This document shows, one piece after another, positions 13,151 through 24,044 of a DNA stretch of 64,000 nt. The notes under the pieces were generated by a model. The model was not told the DNA's origin. It worked only from the letters and a program-made list of their open reading frames with translations, and made no database searches. The position numbers and the translations under genes are program-made. Position 1 is the stretch's first letter; the number at the start of each line of letters is the position of its first letter. This stretch comes from Sipunculus nudus. Its lineage: Eukaryota > Annelida > Sipuncula > Golfingiida > Sipunculidae. Location of the stretch: NCBI GenBank assembly GCA_026874595.1, contig CM049314.1:53803812-53867811 (forward strand), written 5' to 3'.

Positions 13151-14510
13151 TTTGAATTACTGTCCAGTTACTTTCCAAATTCATGACAGAGCACCATACC
13201 TTATACCTTTGCACTGTTTTTCAAAACACTTTTGGGTTAGGATTGTAAGCTATAATAATGGAATAATGGTACCCATATATGTAATGAATATGGTAATTAG
13301 TATGCCTTATAAATTATACTGGACTTTTATTTTGCAAATGCCTCGGATCCACTGCAACGTAGCTTTCATAATGTACACCTGTCCAGAGCTACATTACAAC
13401 AAGTGTGGGCTTGCTACATTTCACACTTTCACTAATATGGAGGCTGGAACATACTCATACTGATCTGATTACATCAGTGTTTACCTGCTAATTAGCTGAC
13501 ACTGGGAGAGTCACAGGAACAAAAGAGGCTAATGATCTGGGAAGGCTGATATCAGAATTACCTCAAGTCAATGGCCCATGAGATAAATAGAGATAGGTAT
13601 CAGGATAGCAGTGCTGTCTCAGTTGGCTGGCTCTAACATTTGAACAGTCTCCACTGTTTCCTGTGCCAAGAGACTCTGGGCAGTGTATACTGGTTTTGCT
13701 ACCTATCATACATAAGAGATAACTATTGTGAATTCATAATCCGGATTTTCAATACATTTTCCTATAAATAATTTCACTGCATCAAATTGTAATATATTTT
13801 ATATTCAACATAAATGCATGAATATATTTATATGAATTATACACATGAAATGTTTGAATCGATGAGTTAGGTGAAATCACATTATATTTAAAATCGACTC
13901 CAGTGTTCATGACATAACTTTAATCAGCACTGATAGTAAAAAAAAAATAGGATTTATGAGTTGATTACTATTCAGGATTACTGTATAGGATTAAGGTAGT
14001 CGCTAATAAGATTTTCCATCATCAGAGGTATGATCCTGCAACAATTATTTCCACATGTGCCCTAACTGGTCAGATGCCAGTGTTTTCAAGAAGCAAGACA
14101 TTTTGTTTGATAAAGGATAATATGTGATAAAAGAATATTAGATGAAATCTTTTGCACAGATGACTTCAAGATTACATGTTTGAAATATAGTTTACCCATA
14201 TGTGCTTTCAGATAATTCATTTTTGCATATGTTTCAATACCTGTTACTATAAACAATACACGCAATGTAAATATATGATGATAACAGCCAGTTTTGCCTT
14301 GCCATAAGAGTGAAAATGTGTAAATTTGAACATTATACAATGATATATTATCATAAGTATAGCTATTGTGCATTTTAATATATGACACTGGACGGGATAT
14401 GTTTTGTTTGCAGTTTTTCCTTTTATAAATTTAATCAGTTCGCCTTTCTGCCATAAATACTTTACATGAACCATGCCTCTGTATATTGTAATTTTTATAA
14501 AGTAATTGAA
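13151..14510. other. Intergenic, nothing recognised
   Basis: Open frames of up to about 120 codons occur on both strands but have no motif that I recognise. No RNA gene is evident. Confidence 0.35.
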
Positions 14511-14513
14511 TGT

Positions 14514-14693
14514 TGTTACGGGGTGACATAAAAGCGGACCGAACTGTCTCGCTAGTGAAGCTTGCTTTGCTAGCAAAGCGGTTGGAACGCCGGACATGTG
14601 CGCCACCGACATGGGTTCGAATCCCGGATCGGCCCAGTATTTTCCCCTGAGAAATTTGTCTTCGTAACGAAATGGATCCCGGACGAGCCCCCA
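14514..14693 (+). mobile_element. TRIM-type LTR (TGTTAC...CGTAAC) with tRNA-like boxes, plus inverted tRNA-Pro primer-site sequence
   Basis: This LTR runs from TGTTACGGGG at 14514 to CGTAAC at about 14668 and is related to the three LTRs at 55830-56457. It holds an A-box-like TAGCAAAGCGG (14571-14581) and a perfect B-box consensus GGTTCGAATCC (14614-14624) at tRNA-like spacing. Directly after it, 14676-14693 reads ATCCCGGACGAGCCCCCA. That is the 3' end of tRNA-Pro including CCA, hence the complement of the usual tRNA-Pro primer-binding site, here in inverted orientation relative to the 55.9-kb copies. The Gypsy LTR starts one base later. Confidence 0.7.
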
Positions 14694-14694
14694 T

Positions 14695-15018
14695 TGTTAC
14701 AGGTGCTCTTTTTATTGTGTGACACGGGCGTAACTCGTGTAGTAAATGCACTCTCAGTTTAATCCGTACTGGTTGAACTCTCGTTGTCATGCTACCTAGG
14801 GGCTTTCTCGCCTGGCCGAGCCGGGTCGGGCTCACGTGTGGACCCTGGTATGTAGTAACACAGCGATGTTTTTCTAGATGATTCCTGTAACGCGTGTTTA
14901 CTGTGTATTATGTTAGATCCTGTAGACTGTTCGAGAAAAGGAAAATTCTCGGCTTAGGGCGAGAAGTTATAAATAGGGGGCTGTGTTTTAAAGCAGAGAG
15001 AAGTGAGAGAATAATCCA
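14695..15018 (+). repeat. 5' LTR, 3'-truncated
   Basis: The segment matches the 3' LTR and the solo LTR from TGTTACAGGTGC through the TATA-like TTATAAATAGGGGG (about 14967-14981) and GAGAGAATAATCCA. It then departs abruptly into gag. The downstream part of the LTR (R/U5), the primer site and the gag start are therefore deleted. Confidence 0.75.
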
Positions 15019-15026
15019 CGTTCACT

Positions 15027-15139
15027 GTGTCTAAGTCCAACAAAGACCAGTCATTTTCGAAGATAATCTGTAATTACTGCAAGAAGAAAGGTCATCTAAT
15101 ATCTGACTGCTGGAAACTTGCGAATAAACCAAATAGCTA
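15027..15139 (+). pseudogene. gag remnant: CCHC zinc knuckle
   Basis: The open stretch contains CNYCKKKGHLISDC (15069-15110), a C-X2-C-X4-H-X4-C nucleic-acid-binding knuckle typical of nucleocapsid. It ends at a stop near 15139. Matrix and capsid are absent because the 5' LTR joins directly to this point. Confidence 0.75.
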
Positions 15140-15217
15140 ATCTTCTGGTTTTGTTTCAAAATCTATGCATAGCATAGTACAAGAGCCAGGCTCTCTTCAT
15201 GTAAATAAGGGGTACAA

Positions 15218-15640
15218 CTCCTTTATTGACTCTAATAAAGAGTTTGATGCTACGGAGGCCCAAGTGCCGTCTGAATCCAAAGAAGAATCCGTAGCTTGCG
15301 CGGTAAAAACCTCAGTTGATTCCTGCGAGGAATTTAATTAGGCTAGGCCCTTTCAAGACTCCTGCGAGGAGTATTCTCTAAATAAGGCTTTAGTCCTTTT
15401 ATGACTCTTGCGAGAGTATTTCAAATGAGGTCAGGTCCTCTTATGACAAACAGAATCTTGTTTCTGCTGGGGAAAATTTCTCTGTTGACTCCGATGAGGA
15501 GTTTGATGATAAAAAGGATGTAGATTCCTTAAATGACTCTGAAAAAGAGTTTATGACTGACACTGTCAATGTCAGTTCTTTGTTTGATGAGACTGAGGTA
15601 GTAGATTCCTCTCCTGACTCTGAAATGGAGTTATTTAAGC
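15218..15640 (+). pseudogene. Acidic linker with repeated D-S-x-x-E-[FL] motifs
   Basis: Between the zinc knuckle and the protease the plus strand codes, across several stops and frame changes, a serine/acid-rich tract. The motif D-S-(2 residues)-E-F/Y/L recurs about seven times at variable spacing (for example DSNKEFD, DSCEEF, DSDEEFDD, DSEKEF, DSEMEL). This looks like an expanded linker and not a catalytic domain. A minus-strand open frame over the same DNA (15441-15821) is its shadow. Confidence 0.55.
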
Positions 15641-15990
15641 CATTGATACATGTTGTTTTTGTATCACTTTCAAGTAATTTTTCAGATTCTACCCCTATTA
15701 GAATTTTGAGGGACACTGCTTCAGGCCAGACTCTCATGTAAGCAAACACTTTGCCATTTTCTAATAGGTCCTTTATTGGTGCACATGCACTTGTTAATAG
15801 TGTATTTTCTGACAGGCACACTTCAGTTCCGCTTCACAGTGTCCATTTAAAGTCAGGTTTGATTTCTGGGGATATTACTGTGGTCATAAGAACTACTTTA
15901 CCCTTTAAGGGAATTCAGTTGCTACTAGGCAATGATGTTGCTGGTGACAAAGTACAGCCTGTACCAATAGTGACAGAAAAGCCGTCACTT
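15641..15990 (+). pseudogene. Retropepsin-like protease remnant
   Basis: The sequence RDTASGQTLM (Asp codon at 15712-15714) fits the D-T/S-G/A active-site region of an aspartic protease. About 70 codons later LLLGNDVAGDKV matches the conserved C-terminal ILGND segment of Gypsy/Gmr1 proteases. A stop (TAA at 15739) interrupts the domain right after the active site. Confidence 0.65.
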
Positions 15991-16199
15991 GATCAGGACA
16001 CCGATCCGGAAAGTCAGGAAATTCCTGGTTTGTATCCTTCATGTGCTGTAACTAGATCTATGGCCAAGAAAAACACACATGAGGATAATGGTCCAGATAG
16101 TAACACTCTGGGAGTCACTAGTGACTCGTCTAACGACTCTCCCGTACAGGATACAGCATTTTCAAGGTTAGAACTTATCGCGGAACAGCATAAGGACCA

Positions 16200-17420
16200 T
16201 GAAATTTCATGTTTGTTTCCAAGGGCAGTTTCTAAAGATGAACTGTCACAGAACCCAGTTTGTTTCTATGTTACAAATGGAGTGCTTATGCGTAAATGGC
16301 GACCACCTGATGCATGCGCTGATGGTGAGTGGGCCATCAAACATCAAATAGCAGTGCCCAAAAGCTTTCGCAATGAAACTCTAAGCATGGCACATGAGGC
16401 TCCTTTGTCGGGCCATTTAGGTATAAATAAAACTTATCAGAAAGTTAGTACACACTTCTATTGGCCTAACCTCAGGAAAGATGTTGTACAATAGTGTAAA
16501 TCATGTCATACATGCCAGATGGTAGGCAGGCCCAATCAGAATCCTCCTAAGGCCCCACTTAGGCCTATTCCTGCTTTCGAGGAACCATTCAATAGGATTA
16601 TTGTTGATTGTGTTGGACCACTGCCCAAAACAAAATCTGGACATGAATACTTGCTGACAATTATGTGCGCATCTACCAGGTTCCCTGAGGCAATACCATT
16701 GCGCAAAATTAATGCCAAAAGTGTTGTCAAAGCTCTGACCAAGTTTTTTTTACAACTTCTGGATTGGCAAAATCCGTCCAGTCTGACCAAGGGTCTAATT
16801 TTATGTCTGTCTTATTCCAGCAAGTTATGCTTGAGCTAGGTATAAAACAGTACAGCTCTTCGCAATACCATCCTGAAAGTCAGGGCGCCCTCGAGCGTTT
16901 TCACCAGACATTAAAAAACATGATCAGGACTTATTGCTTTGACACACAGAAAGACTGGGATGAAGGAATCCACCTATTGCTGTTTGCTGTCAGAGAATCC
17001 TTTCAAGAGTCCTTGGGTTTCAGTCCCTTTGAACTAGTTTTTTCGACACTCTGTTCGCGGTCCATTGCAACTGCTTAAAGAAAAACTCTTGTGTGAAAAT
17101 ACTGATTCTCTTAGTTTACTGCAGTATGTCTCAGACTTTCGCACTTAACTACACAATGCTTGTGAGATTGCAAAGTCAAATCTAAGATCTGCACACGGTA
17201 AAATGAAATAAAGTATGACAAACACACTGTAAGTAGGACGTTTGAGCCTGGTGAAAAGGTCATTGCCTTACTTCCCATCCCTGGCAGACCTCTGCAAGCA
17301 AGGTATTTTGGTCCTTATATTGTTGACAAGAAAGTCAGTTATTTAAATTACATACTGTTGACACCAGATAGGCGTAAGAAGAAACAACTGTGCCATGTTA
17401 ACATGTTGAAACCATATTAT
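16200..17420 (+). pseudogene. Integrase (HHCC, DDE core, GPY module), frame-broken
   Basis: Visible in order are the zinc-binding HEAPLSGH ... CKSCHTC (16393-16515, with an in-frame TAG at about 16492), the core Asp in IIVDCVGP (about 16605), the second Asp in QSDQGSNF (about 16780), the catalytic Glu in HPESQGALERF (about 16870-16900), and the C-terminal FGPYIV...NMLKPYY module (17310-17420). A frameshift lies in the T-run near 16744-16751 and stops follow 17078. These are retroviral-type integrase features. Lying upstream of RT, the domain defines the unusual gene order. Confidence 0.85.
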
Positions 17421-18460
17421 GACAGAAATAGCACATCAGATGTTGTACATAATGTTACTGCTGTAAATTGTGTAACCACTGACCCTGACCCAGTTAAAGT
17501 AGATACTGATTGTAAGTGTGATGTAGACATTCAGTGTGGTACAGTACCATTAAAAAACTCAGACGTGCTTAACAACCTGGATGCTAAACTGTCACACCTT
17601 ACCGCACAACAACAACAAGACCTGCTGCGGAATTATGAACATTTGTTTAGTGACATTCCAACGCGAACTAACATGTTGTGCCATGACGTCGATGTTGGCG
17701 AGACAAGCGCAGTCAAGCAGCATCCGTATAGACTGAATCCAGAAAAGCAAAAGTATCCACAGGATGAGATTCAATATTTGCTGGACAATGATTTAATTGA
17801 ACCTAGTAACAGTAACTGGAGTTCACCATGTATTCTTGTGCCAAAACCTGATGGAAGTTACCGTATGTGCACAGATTATCGAAAACTGAACTCTGTCACT
17901 AAGAGTGACACGTTCCCGATTCCGAGGATCGATGATTTTATTGATAGAGTCGGTAGCTCCAGATATGTCCAAGTTTGACTTGCTAAAAGGATTCTGGCAA
18001 GTTTCGCTGACAGATCGAGCGAAAGAAGTGTCCGCATTTGTGACACCACAAGGACTGTACCAGTATAAAGTTATGCCGTTTGGCATGAAGAACTCGCCTG
18101 CCACGTTCCAGCGCCTCATCTATAGGGCTGTCAAGGACATTCAGGGCTGCGACGCATATATTGATGACCTCATCGTGTACAGCGGCACCTGGAAAAAACA
18201 TCTGCAAATTCTTCGCGACCTCTTCGAAAGACTCAGTAAAGCACGTCTGACCGTCAACTTAGTTAAATCTGAGTTTTGTCATGCACAGGTAACATTTTTG
18301 GGTCATATTGTAGGGCAGGGTCAGGTAACACCTGTTGATGCTAAGATACGTGCTATTTCTGCATTTCCTAGACCAGAAAACAAAAAAGCAAATAATGCGT
18401 TTTCTTGGTATGGTTGGATACTACAGGAAGTTTTGTCCAAATTTTTCTGCTGTAGCTGAA
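17358..18460 (+). pseudogene. Reverse transcriptase, Ty3/Gypsy type, frameshifted
   Basis: Motifs include WSSPCILVPKPDGSYRMCTDYR (RT block 1-2), FDLLKGFWQVSL, the block FVTPQGLYQYKVMPFGMKNSP, and the catalytic YIDD in DAYIDDLIVYS (about 18157-18183). The frame shifts near 17970 and again near 18385. The stretch starting at 17358 also encodes the tail of the integrase, so IN and RT were one polyprotein. Confidence 0.88.
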
Positions 18461-18963
18461 CTTTTGACTAATTTGTTAAAGAAGAAACGAAAGTTTCTAT
18501 GGAGTGTTCAGTGTGAAAATGCATTTCAGAATTTGAAAGCAATTCTACAGAGTTCACCAGTTTTGGTAGCTCCAGACTTTTCTGTACCTTTTAAGTTAGC
18601 TGTAGATGCTAGTGATACTGCTGCTGGTGCTGTGTTGTTACAGGAAGGCAATGGTGGCATAGATCATCCAATTTGTTATTTCTCAAGAAAGTTTAATGCA
18701 AACCAGAAAAACTACTCCACTATTGAAAAAGAATGTTTGGCTTTGATTTTGGCATTGCAAAAGTTTGAAGTTTATGTTACCTCATCAGTCAGGCCTGTCA
18801 TTGTCTTCAGTGATCAGAATCCCCTCACGTTCATGAACAAGTTGAAGTGTAAAAATCAACGATTGTTGAGATGGAGTTTGTTCTTACAAGATTACAACCT
18901 TGAAATCAAACACATTAAAGGGAAAGACAATGTACTTGCTGATTGTTTATCGAGATGTTTATG
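18460..18963 (+). pseudogene. RNase H and connection domain
   Basis: The open frame continues with GYYRKFCPNFS, then an RNase H domain with AVDASDTAAGAVL (first catalytic Asp), the ISTIEKE-type Glu helix (YSTIEKECLALILAL), VIVFSDQNPL (third acid) and the C-terminal HIKGKDNVLADCLSR. It stops at 18961-18963. This is the best preserved part of the element. Confidence 0.85.
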
Positions 18964-19081
18964 AAATGTTGTAAACGAGATGTTTATGTAATGTTGTAAA
19001 TAATATGATTTTTGAGAGGTTGTAAAAATTTAGTGATTGTGATCGCAAAAGAAAGTTTTGGGAAAAATTTCTTTTTTCTTA

Positions 19082-19093
19082 CAGGAGGGGGAG
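19082..19093 (+). other. Polypurine tract
   Basis: AGGAGGGGGAG immediately precedes the TGTTACAG of the 3' LTR, the expected position of the plus-strand primer. Confidence 0.8.
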
Positions 19094-19852
19094 TGTTACA
19101 GGTGCTCTTTTTATTGTGTGACACGGGCGTAACTCGTGTTGTAGTGGCACTCTCAGTTTAATGCGTACTGGTTGAACTCTCGTTATCATGCTAGCTTGGG
19201 GCTTTCTCGCCTGGCCGAGCCGGGTGGGGCTCACGTGTGGAACTGTTCAAGAAGTGGAAAATTCTCGGCTTGGGGCGAGCAGTTATAAATAGGGGGCTGT
19301 GTTTTAAAGCAAAGAGAGGTGAGAGAATAATCCAGCAGACACAGACATGTATATGTCAGTTTGTGGGACCTGTCCGATTATTCAGTAATTTCAGGGATTC
19401 TACTATTACTAACTCTATACAATTTTTGCTGCCTGACTCAAGTTTACTTTCTGGATTGTTACAAGAACTTTACACTTGACTGTTATTCTCCGAGAGAAGT
19501 CGTGTGAACTCTTCGCCGGCTTATACATTTTAAAGGACTTATCGTTGTGACAGTGGTGGTATCCAGGTACTGTGCACTTTGTTTATATTACTGTGTGATT
19601 GTATTGATTTGTTGTTATACCGCTGTTATATTGTGTAATTGTATTGATTTACTGTATTGTAATGTTAGGATTGTTTTAAGAATAAATTATAGTTATTTGT
19701 TAACAAAAAAACCACTGACTTCTTTATTCATTCCCCTAGACATTTCATGCTGCCTGGTGTTACATAATCTTTTTTAGAAGATTTTTTATATCTCCTTGAC
19801 AAAATTTATGTCCATCACACATACGTGATCCGTTGATATAAGGTTCGTAACA
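19094..19852 (+). repeat. 3' LTR of the Gypsy element
   Basis: The LTR runs from TGTTACAGG to GTTCGTAACA. It has a TATA-like TTATAAATAGGGGG (about 19283-19296) and AATAAA (19681), which fix plus orientation. Relative to the 5' and solo LTRs about 100 bp of U3 are missing next to CACGTGTGGA. Apparent short open frames are not genes. Confidence 0.85.
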
Positions 19853-20600
19853 TTAAAATGTAATTAATTACTTTTCAAAAGTAATTGTAGTTTAATCATT
19901 ACCTTGTAAAATATAAGTAATTTGTAATTGTAATTGTAATTGGGATTTTTGGAAGTAATTTTAATTGTTATGATTACTTTTCAATGAAATTGGCCTGTTA
20001 ATTTCTCAGGAATGGCGGGAACTAGCATCTCCAAATTTTATGCAAAACTGTCACATATCAAACGTTGTGGGATTCAGCTTTTTGTGGCACCACCTGCATT
20101 AACTTACATTTGACGGGGGAAAAGTTGAAAAAACTTTGAAAATCTTCTTCTCTGAAATCATTCAGCCAATTGTTTAATGTTTTACAGAAATGATCCCATG
20201 GACGAGCTCTCTCAAGTATGTTCAAATGGTTTCAGTCTGATAAACTTTGGCCGAGTTACAGGAATATGAACTTAGTCATTTGGCCAATAAGCATACTAAC
20301 ATAACAATCTCAGAAACTTCGGATGCTAGCATCACCAAGTTTTGTGCACGTGACTCATATTTGAAATTGCATTTTTTTTTGTTGCACCACCTACATAGAC
20401 CTGTTTTTTACGGGCAAAACCCTCATAACTTTAGCCTCTTTCAACTAAAAAATATTGTATGATGAAACAGTCAAGCTGAATCGTTTAATATTTCACAAGA
20501 ATTATCCTAGGGTAGAGTTTTTTCACGTATATATGAATAGATTGTGTTCATTGATTTTTGGTAGAGTCATAGATAGCTGAAGTTGGTCTTGTGGCCATTA
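19853..20600. repeat. TAATTG-rich DNA and GGTGGCACCACCTGCA-type units
   Basis: 19856-19985 repeats the GTAATTGTAATTG low-complexity seen at 13010-13150. It is followed by two units (about 20005-20160 and 20310-20500) with AGCATCTCCAAATTTTATGC and GGCACCACCTGCATT, related to the 12.86-kb unit. Confidence 0.55.
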
Positions 20601-20839
20601 GTAAGCTTATTTCAACCTGAGGGCTGCAATAGTCTTCTCCTGCATAACTGTTGTTTCCACTTTTGTAACATTATCCAAAAATGATTCTCAGGAGGCCTTT
20701 GTTAGAGTTTCCTGAAATGATTGTCCGCAAAATTATTGGACCTTTAACAATGAAAGGACTGCATTTTTTATTATTCAAAACATTTTGATAAAAAATTTTT
20801 TTATGAATATGTCAGCTTGAAAAAAAAGTATTGTAGCCA

Positions 20840-21170
20840 ACGTCTTTCAGTATGTGTAAACAGATTTACCAACAGGCCAAGATTGTGTTTGTATCTATAA
20901 TTAGCTTGACAGACTGCCAACAATTCAGATTTGGCAACAAGCCAAAGGTCAGTCTGCATCTATTTATAGATATTTGGCAACTGTGCCAGATTATGCAACA
21001 GGTCAAAAGTTCACTCAGTGAACCCAGGTACAGGTCAAAAGTTAACTCAGTGCAGCCAGGTGGAGGCCAAGAGTTCACTCAGTGCAGTAGCTGGAGCCAG
21101 CAATTCGTTCCAGTTCACTGGGGGCAACTGCCTTTCTCACCTAAGCCTGGTTTGCCCAGTACACCTGACT
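20840..21170 (+). repeat. Short tandem CAGGTCAAAAGTTNACTCAGTG repeats
   Basis: Between about 20930 and 21090 a 25-35-bp unit with CAGGYCAAAAGTTCACTCAGTGNANCCAGGT is repeated three to four times. The open frames over this stretch arise from the repeats. Confidence 0.5.
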
Positions 21171-21254
21171 CAAGAGAAGTATTGGCCTGATATTTTGACC
21201 TGTCCATGCATTTTTTATCAGTTTTCGTGTTCAGTATCTCTTAGTGCATCAGTC

Positions 21255-22420
21255 GCTCGAAAATAGTAACAATCAAATAATATTTGATACACTTATCTTT
21301 ATTCTTATCCACCTGTTGAGACCTGTGTCTCTGAGGGTCAAGTTTATATCCGAGATAGGTTAAAAGTACATCTGTTTAGATATGCGTATCTACGGAACTG
21401 TAAAAGGTAGAGACGCAGGGTTTCCTTTGACATCATTAAGTGCACCAATGGTCCGAAATGGTGACAATTAATTAGATTCTAGATGTACCTATCTTTATTC
21501 TCATCGAACCATTCAATATCGTCTTTCCCAAATTATCAATGCTCCAGTAAATGTACATCTATTAAGATAGCATATTTCTCCAACACTTTAAAGGAAAGAG
21601 ACGCTGGGTTTCCTTTGTCGTGTTCAACATCAACGAGTCGACCAAAGGCCTGAAAACTGTAACAATCAAATAATATTTGATATACTCATCTTCATTCTGA
21701 TTTAACTGTTGGAACCTGTCTATTTCTTGTATAAGAGATCGTTACAAGTACAACTGTGCTGAGTGTATATCTCATATCTCTGGAGTTATAACATAGAATA
21801 CGCGAGGTTTCGTTTGTCGTGTTCAGTCTTATGCTATGTGCACAAGTGGCCCGAAAATAGTGAAAATTGATCAGATTCTATATGTACTTATCTTTATTTT
21901 GATCCAACCGTTTAGTACCGTTTTAACCCATTTACGATTATCCAGTAAATGTACAACTGTTAAGATAGCATATATCTCCATAGCTATAAAAGACACACTC
22001 GATGAGTTACCTTTGTCGTATTCAAAATCATTTATTGCAATGGTGGCTCGAAAATGGTGAAAATTGATTAGATACTAGATGTACTTATCTTTATTCTTAT
22101 TCAACCGTTTAGTACCGTCTTTACCAATTTTCATAATCCAATAAATGGACAACTGTTAAGATAACATATACCTCCATAGCTTAAGAGATAGAGACGCGGG
22201 GTTTCCTTTGTCGTATTCAGATTCATTTAGTGCATTTGTGCTTCGAAAATGGTGAAAATTGATCAGATATTAGGTGTTCTTATCTTTATTCATATCCGAC
22301 CATTCAATACTGTCTTTCCAATATAATAAATTTCCCAGTAAATGTACAACTGTTATGATAGCATAAGTACACCTAAGGCCATAACATGGTGACAATTGAT
22401 CATGTTCTAGATGTATTAAT
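21255..22420 (+). repeat. Tandem satellite, ~200-bp unit, about six copies
   Basis: Units begin near 21258, 21456, 21652, 21852, 22050 and 22243 with CTCGAAAATGGTGAAAATTG-like DNA. Each then shows TTATCTTTATTCT, CCAGTAAATGTACAACTGTTA, AGATAGCATATATCTCC and a GGTTTCCTTTGTCGTATTCA end. The family is shared with 11760-12455. Confidence 0.75.
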
Positions 22421-22429
22421 CTAACGCCA

Positions 22430-23560
22430 TAACAACTCTGTTTATCTAAATAGACTAGAACCTAAAAATAAATGAAAACAAAATGAGTCCTAGCCCCCCC
22501 CCAAAAAAAAATAAATAAAGGAGGAATTTGCATTCGTTTTCACTATAGCTTCCTTATTTATTATATATTCCTGGAGTAAAAATAAGTATATCTCAATGAC
22601 ACTTTAAATGATAAATGGTGATTATAAATAGAAATACATTTTACATGTTGACCTTGATCTTTGCACTTGAAAATCAAACGCCGTTTTGGCATCCGGGTTA
22701 TTCTGATTATTCTTTGACCATGGGCATATTGTCTTGCAGGGTTGTCAGCTATGTACAAAATGTTTTTTGGGGGTCTTTAATATTCATTAAAGGATACATT
22801 GGTAAAGAGCTTGCGTACAATGAGATGATATGATCAATATATAGATAACCTTACTGTCCAAACGATATATATCGTCATATATAGAAGGAAAACTGGAAGG
22901 TCTATTTAATTTGTTTGATATATATATTGTTTATTCCTTAGTTGATTTATGGACCCATCAATTTGTTATCCAGTGAAAGAGTAGTGTGATGTCAATCTTG
23001 TGTAAAATTACAGAAAACGATATCATTAGATTCATAGGAGCAATATATTCTTCATCCCAAGTGAAAATATTACAGCATTCAGTATGCATTTCAGGTTCTA
23101 TTTCAGAGAACGTGTGACAGGTCAGCAAACAGAATGAAAGTTTCTTTAGTTTCTAACCTGAAAATATGATAAAATATAGGATATTCTGGAACTTTAGTTA
23201 CTACAGACACACTAGCACACACACACACATATTATAGGAGACAAGGTCTTTGAGCTCTTTAGGTACTGCCCAATTAAAAAAAAAAGAAAACTAAATGCTC
23301 TCACAAATATCACTTACTGCAGCTTATCACTGAACAGCCAAGTCAAGATTCTGCAGCAAATCAATGGCAAAGTGTCATTTATAACAAAAGTCGGACAATG
23401 ATAGCCAAGAGGTCAATCTTCAAGATTCCTGAAATTTACTCCACATCTATTTACAGAATCATACACTCGAAAGTTAAATATAATTTGATGCTTACAATTG
23501 GCAAAAAAAAACACACACACACACAAAGTGTTCTTTTTTCTTCTCAGTTTTGCATTTTAT
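22430..23560. other. Intergenic, nothing recognised
   Basis: This stretch holds A-rich and CA-rich simple repeats (for example 22493-22517 and 23509-23525) and AT-rich DNA. No gene is supported. Confidence 0.35.
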
Positions 23561-23570
23561 GCTCAGCTGA

Positions 23571-24040
23571 CTGAAAGTCATCTGAGCAAAAGAGATCACT
23601 CTTCGTCGGTCGACCGTCCGGCTGTCCGTCCGTTAACAGGGCACAAATCGTAACCACTACACCTGGAAGCTTCTTACTTGATATCCAGGGAGGTCCATGA
23701 AATATCTCCTTGGAAACCTGACATTAGGTATCTGTGACCCATATTCTCCGAGCTATGGATCTCGTAAGTACCCCCCCCCCCCACCCCGAATAAAAAAAAA
23801 TTGATCAAGTATCTGAATAACTACTGCATTGATCACCATGATTCTGTGCATTAATATTGATTATGGAGTGTCCCATCAGTTCCTGCAAACTGGTGGCGCC
23901 ACCTATATTTTTCATAATTTTTACGATTTATGTTCTCTATTTTTGAGACCTTAAAATGAAGCGTTATCTGTTAACAGGGCACAAATCAACACTGTTATAC
24001 CTAGAATCTTCTAACTATCATCTTAACAGGTCCATGAAAA
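23571..24040 (+). repeat. Hairpin-capped GTCC repeat end and GGGCACAAATCGTAAC units
   Basis: GCTCAGCTGACT...AGTCATCTGAGC forms a hairpin (23571-23597), the same stem as at 1.6 kb. Next come GTCCGGCTGTCCGTCCG and then a body with GGGCACAAATCGTAAC, CTCCTTGGAAACCTGACATTAGG and a poly-C run (23768-23785). The body resembles the satellite at 55.5-57.1 kb and recurs at 25540-25700. Confidence 0.6.
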
Positions 24041-24044
24041 AAAA

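Larger units (their letters stand above)
14695..19852 (+). mobile_element. Decayed Ty3/Gypsy retrotransposon with integrase before reverse transcriptase (Gmr1-like)
   Basis: The element is bounded by LTRs beginning TGTTACAGGTGC and ending GTAACA, and carries on the plus strand a gag zinc knuckle, a retropepsin-like segment, integrase, reverse transcriptase and RNase H, in that order. Ordinary Ty3/Gypsy elements have RT-RNaseH before integrase; the order seen here is that of the Gmr1 clade (first described from Atlantic cod), while the RT and integrase motifs are Gypsy-type, not Copia-type. The copy is dead. The 5' LTR is truncated, most of gag is missing, the reading frame is broken in integrase and RT by stops and frameshifts, and the 3' LTR has an internal deletion. 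No target-site duplication is visible (CCAT before, TTAA after). Confidence 0.85.

Noticed and set aside
14560-14640. tRNA gene in the TRIM LTR
   Set aside because: A and B boxes are present but no proper 5' acceptor strand or anticodon arm could be drawn, and the same sequence recurs inside LTRs.
15441-15821. Minus-strand 126-codon frame rich in Ser/Glu
   Set aside because: It is the shadow of the acidic linker and protease region of the Gypsy element on the plus strand.
14695-19852. Ty1/Copia element, based on integrase preceding RT
   Set aside because: The RT (YIDD, VMPFGMKNSP), the GPY module and the RNase H are Ty3/Gypsy type; Copia RTs have a different motif set.
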